From positions 145,377-209,376 of the forward strand of contig CAZJAH010000002.1 of the NCBI GenBank assembly GCA_964544155.1: a stretch of 64,000 nucleotides of DNA, written 5' to 3'. The stretch is from CAZJAH01 sp964544155. Lineage in GTDB: Bacteria > Bacteroidota > Ignavibacteria > Kapaibacteriales > UBA2268. The notes under the pieces are model-generated. The model was not told where the DNA came from, made no database searches, and worked only from the letters and a program-made list of their open reading frames with translations. Position numbers and translations under genes: made by a program. Below are positions 60,772 to 64,000 of the stretch, in pieces; the stretch's first letter is position 1; each line of letters opens with the position of its first letter.

Positions 60772-62229
60772 ATGCCAGACAATACACGCGTTACAATAGC
60801 CGGGGGTGACGGCATCGGCCCGGAAATCATGGATGCCACTTTAAAAATCCTTGATGCCGCCGGGGCGCGGCTCGAATATGATGAAGTTAAAATCGGAATT
60901 GACGTTTATAAGCAAGGTCATAATTCAGGCATAGCGCCTGAAACATGGGATATAATCAGACGCAATCCCGTGTTTCTCAAAGCTCCGATTACTACTCCCC
61001 AGGGCGGCGGATACAAGAGCCTTAATGTAACTATTAGAAAGTCGCTGGGGCTTTTCGCAAATGTCAGGCCATGCAAGACATATACCCCTTATGTGGAATC
61101 GCACTTCCATAATATGGATATGGTGATAATCCGTGAAAATGAAGAAGACCTCTACGCCGGAATAGAACACCAGCAAACGCATGAAGTAGCACAGTGCTTA
61201 AAGCTCATTTCAAGGCCGGGATGCGAGAAGATCATTCGTTACGCCTTTGAGTACGCAAGGCATTACGGCAGGGAAAAAGTTACCTGTATGACCAAGGATA
61301 ACATAATGAAGCAGACAGACGGCCTTTTCAGCAAGGTATTCGATGAAATTGCCATCGAATACCCGGATATTGAAACTGACCACCGTATAATCGATATAGG
61401 CTCGGCCTTTGTGGCGCACCGTCCGGAAGAACTTGATGTAGTGGTCACACTGAATCTTTATGGTGATATTATTTCGGATATAGCAGCGCAGATCGCCGGC
61501 TCGGTTGGTATGTCAGGCTCGGCAAATGTCGGGATGAAACATTCAATGTTCGAAGCTATTCACGGCTCGGCTCCCGGAATTGCCGGTAAAAAAATCGCGA
61601 ACCCTTCGGGATTGCTGCAGGCGGCAATTATGATGCTTGTGCATCTGGGAAGGACTAACAAGGCTCTCACTATCGAGAACGCCTGGATGAAAACCCTGGA
61701 GGACGGTTATCACACGGCTGATATCTACCGCACTGATACCAGCAAAAAGCTTACAAGTACGGATGAATTTGCCGAAGCACTTATAGAAAGGCTGGGCGAA
61801 AAGCCGAAATCTAAATACCTGAGTGTACATAAATATGAGAAAATGGGTAAAATTAAGATAAAAATCACTCCCGTTAAAAAGAAAAAGAAAGAGCTTGTCG
61901 GATGTGATGTTTTCATTGATTGGGATAAAAAAGACAGGGATCCTGAAGTAATCGGCAGTAAGCTTGAAGCCATGCAGTTAAGCAATATGAAACTGAAGAT
62001 GATAACCAACCGCGGAGTAAAAGTATATCCCGGCGGGCTGCCGGAGACTTTTGCGTCTGACCACTGGCGCTGCCGATTTACAGCTAAAGAGGAAGGTAAA
62101 GCGCTCAGCCATGATGACATTCTGGAGCTCCTGAAATCATGCAGGGAAGCCGGATTCGATTTTATAAAAACAGAGCATTTGTATACTTTCGATGGCGAAA
62201 GAGCTTACAGCCTGGGGCAGGGCGAGTAA
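60772..62229 (+). CDS. icd: NADP-dependent isocitrate dehydrogenase (Thermus-like long type)
   Basis: 485 residues. ICDH/IMDH domain up to about 345: VTIAGGDGIGPEIMDATLKI, NVTIRKSLGLFANVRPCKTY, MVIIRENEEDLYAGIEH, NLYGDIISDIAAQIAGSVG, FEAIHGSAPGIAGKKIANPS. It is followed by a C-terminal domain of about 140 residues as in the Thermus-type enzymes (usual length 480-500). It makes 2-oxoglutarate from isocitrate in the citric acid cycle. Stands alone, ending 18 bases from a convergent gene. Confidence 0.93.
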   Translation: MPDNTRVTIAGGDGIGPEIMDATLKILDAAGARLEYDEVKIGIDVYKQGHNSGIAPETWDIIRRNPVFLKAPITTPQGGGYKSLNVTIRKSLGLFANVRPCKTYTPYVESHFHNMDMVIIRENEEDLYAGIEHQQTHEVAQCLKLISRPGCEKIIRYAFEYARHYGREKVTCMTKDNIMKQTDGLFSKVFDEIAIEYPDIETDHRIIDIGSAFVAHRPEELDVVVTLNLYGDIISDIAAQIAGSVGMSGSANVGMKHSMFEAIHGSAPGIAGKKIANPSGLLQAAIMMLVHLGRTNKALTIENAWMKTLEDGYHTADIYRTDTSKKLTSTDEFAEALIERLGEKPKSKYLSVHKYEKMGKIKIKITPVKKKKKELVGCDVFIDWDKKDRDPEVIGSKLEAMQLSNMKLKMITNRGVKVYPGGLPETFASDHWRCRFTAKEEGKALSHDDILELLKSCREAGFDFIKTEHLYTFDGERAYSLGQGE

Positions 62230-62247
62230 AGATAATTAATTATATAT

Positions 62248-62976
62248 CTAATCAATTCCAAATTCCAGCTTCATAGTGATTGTGGCGGTTTTCATCTTGG
62301 ACGACGTGTTATAAGTGCCGCCCCATGAATAATCTTCGTTGGAATTTTGGGCGACTATCTGGAATATACCCATCTGGGCATTCCTGAGTTCGCCAATTTC
62401 TGCCCCTGCATTACCGGCTATCTCTTCGGCGCGTTTGCGGGCATCCTCGGTGGCGGCGGCGATCATTTCGATCTTCAGCTGCGAGAGCCCCGTATAGTAA
62501 TATTGCGGCGGGTTTGAGTAAAATTCAACGCCCTGGTTAATTATTTCAGTAACTTCGCGTGCAACTTTTTCAATTTTCTCGACATCTTTGGATTCAATTT
62601 CCACACGCTGGGTAAGCCGGTAGCCGGAAAATTGGGTATGGCGGTTGCCTTCATTGTCATAGCTGTAGTCGTAGTCCTTATTGATATCAACAGCGGAGAA
62701 AACCATTTGCGAACTTTCTACGCCCTGCGCCTTCAGATATTCCCTTATCTTTTCGTTATCAATCTTCAAGAGGTCATAAGCTGTTTTGAGCTCTTTGTCC
62801 TTGCGGGTAAAGGAGCCGCTCCAAACGATCAGGTCCGATTTGAAATCCTCTTCTCCTAAGCCTGTAACGTTTATTGTTTCAAGCGATTTATTCCGGTTTT
62901 CATAAGTACCGGCAAGTATCAACACAGCCACGACTATCGTGACGCAAAGTAGGAATACATTGATTGTGCTTTTCAT
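62248..62976 (-). CDS. SIMPL-domain (DUF541) exported protein
   Basis: 242 residues: N-terminal hydrophobic segment (8-24), then the SIMPL/DUF541 fold: INVTGLGEEDFKSDLIVWSG, YDLLKIDNEKIREYLKAQGV, FSGYRLTQRVEIESKDVEKI, AAATEDARKRAEEIAGNAGA. The family is periplasmic and linked to oxidative or general stress in E. coli (YggE), though its job is unclear. It opens onto its own promoter region. Confidence 0.9.
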   Translation of the reverse strand: MKSTINVFLLCVTIVVAVLILAGTYENRNKSLETINVTGLGEEDFKSDLIVWSGSFTRKDKELKTAYDLLKIDNEKIREYLKAQGVESSQMVFSAVDINKDYDYSYDNEGNRHTQFSGYRLTQRVEIESKDVEKIEKVAREVTEIINQGVEFYSNPPQYYYTGLSQLKIEMIAAATEDARKRAEEIAGNAGAEIGELRNAQMGIFQIVAQNSNEDYSWGGTYNTSSKMKTATITMKLEFGID

Positions 62977-63038
62977 TTTTTTCCCGGAATAATTTTCTTA
63001 ATCAGCTTAAGATAATAATTTATTAAGTTAAAAACAGG

Positions 63039-63741
63039 CTAATTTTGATAATAAATACAGTTTATTTTCAAACATTCACTATTTCTATGTGAAAATACGC
63101 ATTGCGGCTCGGAATGTTCCATTTTAAAATTCATATGTACATTAAGGAATTCCGCGGCGGTTTCTATTGCGGCAAATGTATTTCTTTTACAGCAGCGGGG
63201 GCCGCCTTTTAGTGCGATATCCTTTAAGGCTCTCGGCCGTAATGAGGTTACTAAGCTTCCATTCCTCTCGGGAAAGGGTTGTGGCTCCCAGGATTATGCT
63301 CATGAAAATTCCGGTCCCCACAGCAGCTCCGCAGTTTCCTGAAAATCCGCAAGATCCGTCCTTAACTGATTTTGATCTTTTTAAAGCTGCCAGCAGCTTT
63401 TCTTCTTTCAGGTCTTCTTTGCCCTTAAGATTGTAATACACTGTCAGCAGTACGGCAGGAACCAGAAAGTGATGCTCAGTCCCATGCGTTTTAACTTTGG
63501 GATTTTTCATAAGAAAATCCGCCAACATAACAGGATCGGTTTCGTCGCTGCCGGAGCAGTGCCGTAATATGTATTCATAGGCGTCGGCGCCATGGCAGGC
63601 ATCGCACACAAAATGGCCTTCGGTGCAGCGGGCGTTAGCTGAAAGCAGCCTGCCGCAAACATGGCAGCTCAATTCTGTATCTTCCATGTAATATTCCAGT
63701 GGATAGCCGCATATAAGGCAGCCGGTATCTATTTGATTCAA
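63039..63741 (-). pseudogene. DUF5714-family protein with a single-base frameshift
   Basis: The first 184 residues run from 63741: zinc-ribbon-like CxxC pairs (CLICGYP, CHVCGR, CDACH), then GTEHHFLVPAVLLTVYYNLK and GSCGFSGNCGAAVGTGIFMS, all DUF5714 features. After SLK the frame veers to an early stop (63187). Removing one G of the pair near 63221-63222 restores LKDIALKGGPRCCKRNTFAA and a Cys-rich tail to a TAG at 63039, which is how family members end. So the gene carries a one-base insertion, real or from assembly. Function unknown, likely an iron-sulfur or zinc protein of anaerobes. Confidence 0.8.
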
Positions 63742-63814
63742 TTCAATTATTTTTTTACTTTAATAACTATTAAAAGTGCTTTATTAATTTAACAAAAAAA
63801 ATCGTAAAAAATAA

Positions 63815-64000
63815 CTATGAATCGCCGGTGGGGTTTATATTCGCGATTTCAACCATAAGCATGACTGTTTTAACTGGTGCTAAGGGTCTGTGCATCAGGC
63901 CTTTGCTTATAGTTACGCCCTGCCCGGGATTTAATTCGATATTGTCACGGCCTTCAATCTCAATTATTAGCTTGCCTTCTATTACATAGAAAAATTCGTC
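63815..64000 (-). CDS. Cupin-domain protein, C-terminal part (runs off the window)
   Basis: 62 codons to the window edge, reading DEFFYVIEGKLIIEIEGRDN and LNPGQGVTISKGLMHRPLAP, which are the two cupin motifs (metal ligands Glu and His). It is likely a small sugar-isomerase-like or ligand-binding cupin. The start lies outside. Confidence 0.82.
   Translation of the reverse strand, partial: DEFFYVIEGKLIIEIEGRDNIELNPGQGVTISKGLMHRPLAPVKTVMLMVEIANINPTGDS

Overview
The window looks like part of a draft or metagenome-assembled genome of a diderm, FCB-group bacterium (Bacteroidota, Ignavibacteria or a near relative). The signs are: several proteins with a type IX secretion (T9SS) C-terminal domain, TonB-dependent receptors that begin with a carboxypeptidase-regulatory-like domain, a fused LpxC-FabZ gene followed directly by lpxA, many small outer-membrane barrels and lipoproteins, and starts that only sometimes carry a strong Shine-Dalgarno. 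A run of 100 N inside a yihY-like gene marks a scaffold gap. No rRNA, CRISPR array, prophage or intact insertion sequence is visible. The only RNA gene seen is tRNA-Pro(TGG) at 58258-58332.

Layout. 1-1326: a probable metal-acquisition unit (TonB receptor cut by the window edge, acidic lipoprotein, His/Cys-rich anchored protein). 1361-3633: a LolC/E-type permease and an HExxH protein, then a 0.5 kb mosaic of short dispersed repeats. 4177-7300: an operon of ECF sigma factor, an anti-sigma-like protein fused to a barrel-like domain, and two lipoproteins. 7406-9704: YihY-like, lipid kinase and metallophosphoesterase. 9906-16629: a secreted CAP protein, an outer-membrane protein, Ste24-like protease, cation/Ca2+ exchanger, PurE and a PAS protein. 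16787-24653: OsmC, a cluster of heme/YceI/DUF5777-type exported proteins, a PH-domain protein, a full TonB receptor and IspH. 24683-31768: a sugar-lipid modification cluster and two tandem TMTC-like membrane/TPR proteins with MscS. 31928-38746: DNA repair (RuvC, YebC, a Dna2-like nuclease-helicase, RecJ). 38972-44717: lipid A genes, a WbaP-like sugar-phosphate transferase and an L,D-transpeptidase. 44871-47527: rhomboid, GNAT and VOC proteins. 47612-49363: a decay zone holding a toxin remnant, a frameshifted DegT-like aminotransferase and a T9SS-domain remnant. 49350-52331: SufE, SufS and a triple-rhodanese protein. 52462-54825: an AT-rich type II restriction-modification pair. 55163-64000: SixA, an LCP protein, MntP, tRNA-Pro with a two-gene small-peptide locus after it, a DUF134-DUF5320 protein, isocitrate dehydrogenase, a SIMPL protein, a frameshifted DUF5714 gene and a cupin cut by the edge.

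Most of the window is envelope biology plus ordinary housekeeping. The parts most worth a second look are: the Gly/Ala-rich small protein and four-helix membrane protein separated by a 14-bp hairpin just after the tRNA; the DUF5777-like barrel whose N-terminal heme site has decayed from CxxCH to CxxFH beside an intact paralogue; an aminotransferase switched off by a G8 tract; an in-frame internal start with a strong Shine-Dalgarno inside the DUF134-DUF5320 gene; and an anti-sigma-like protein that combines an inner-membrane helix with a barrel-like domain.
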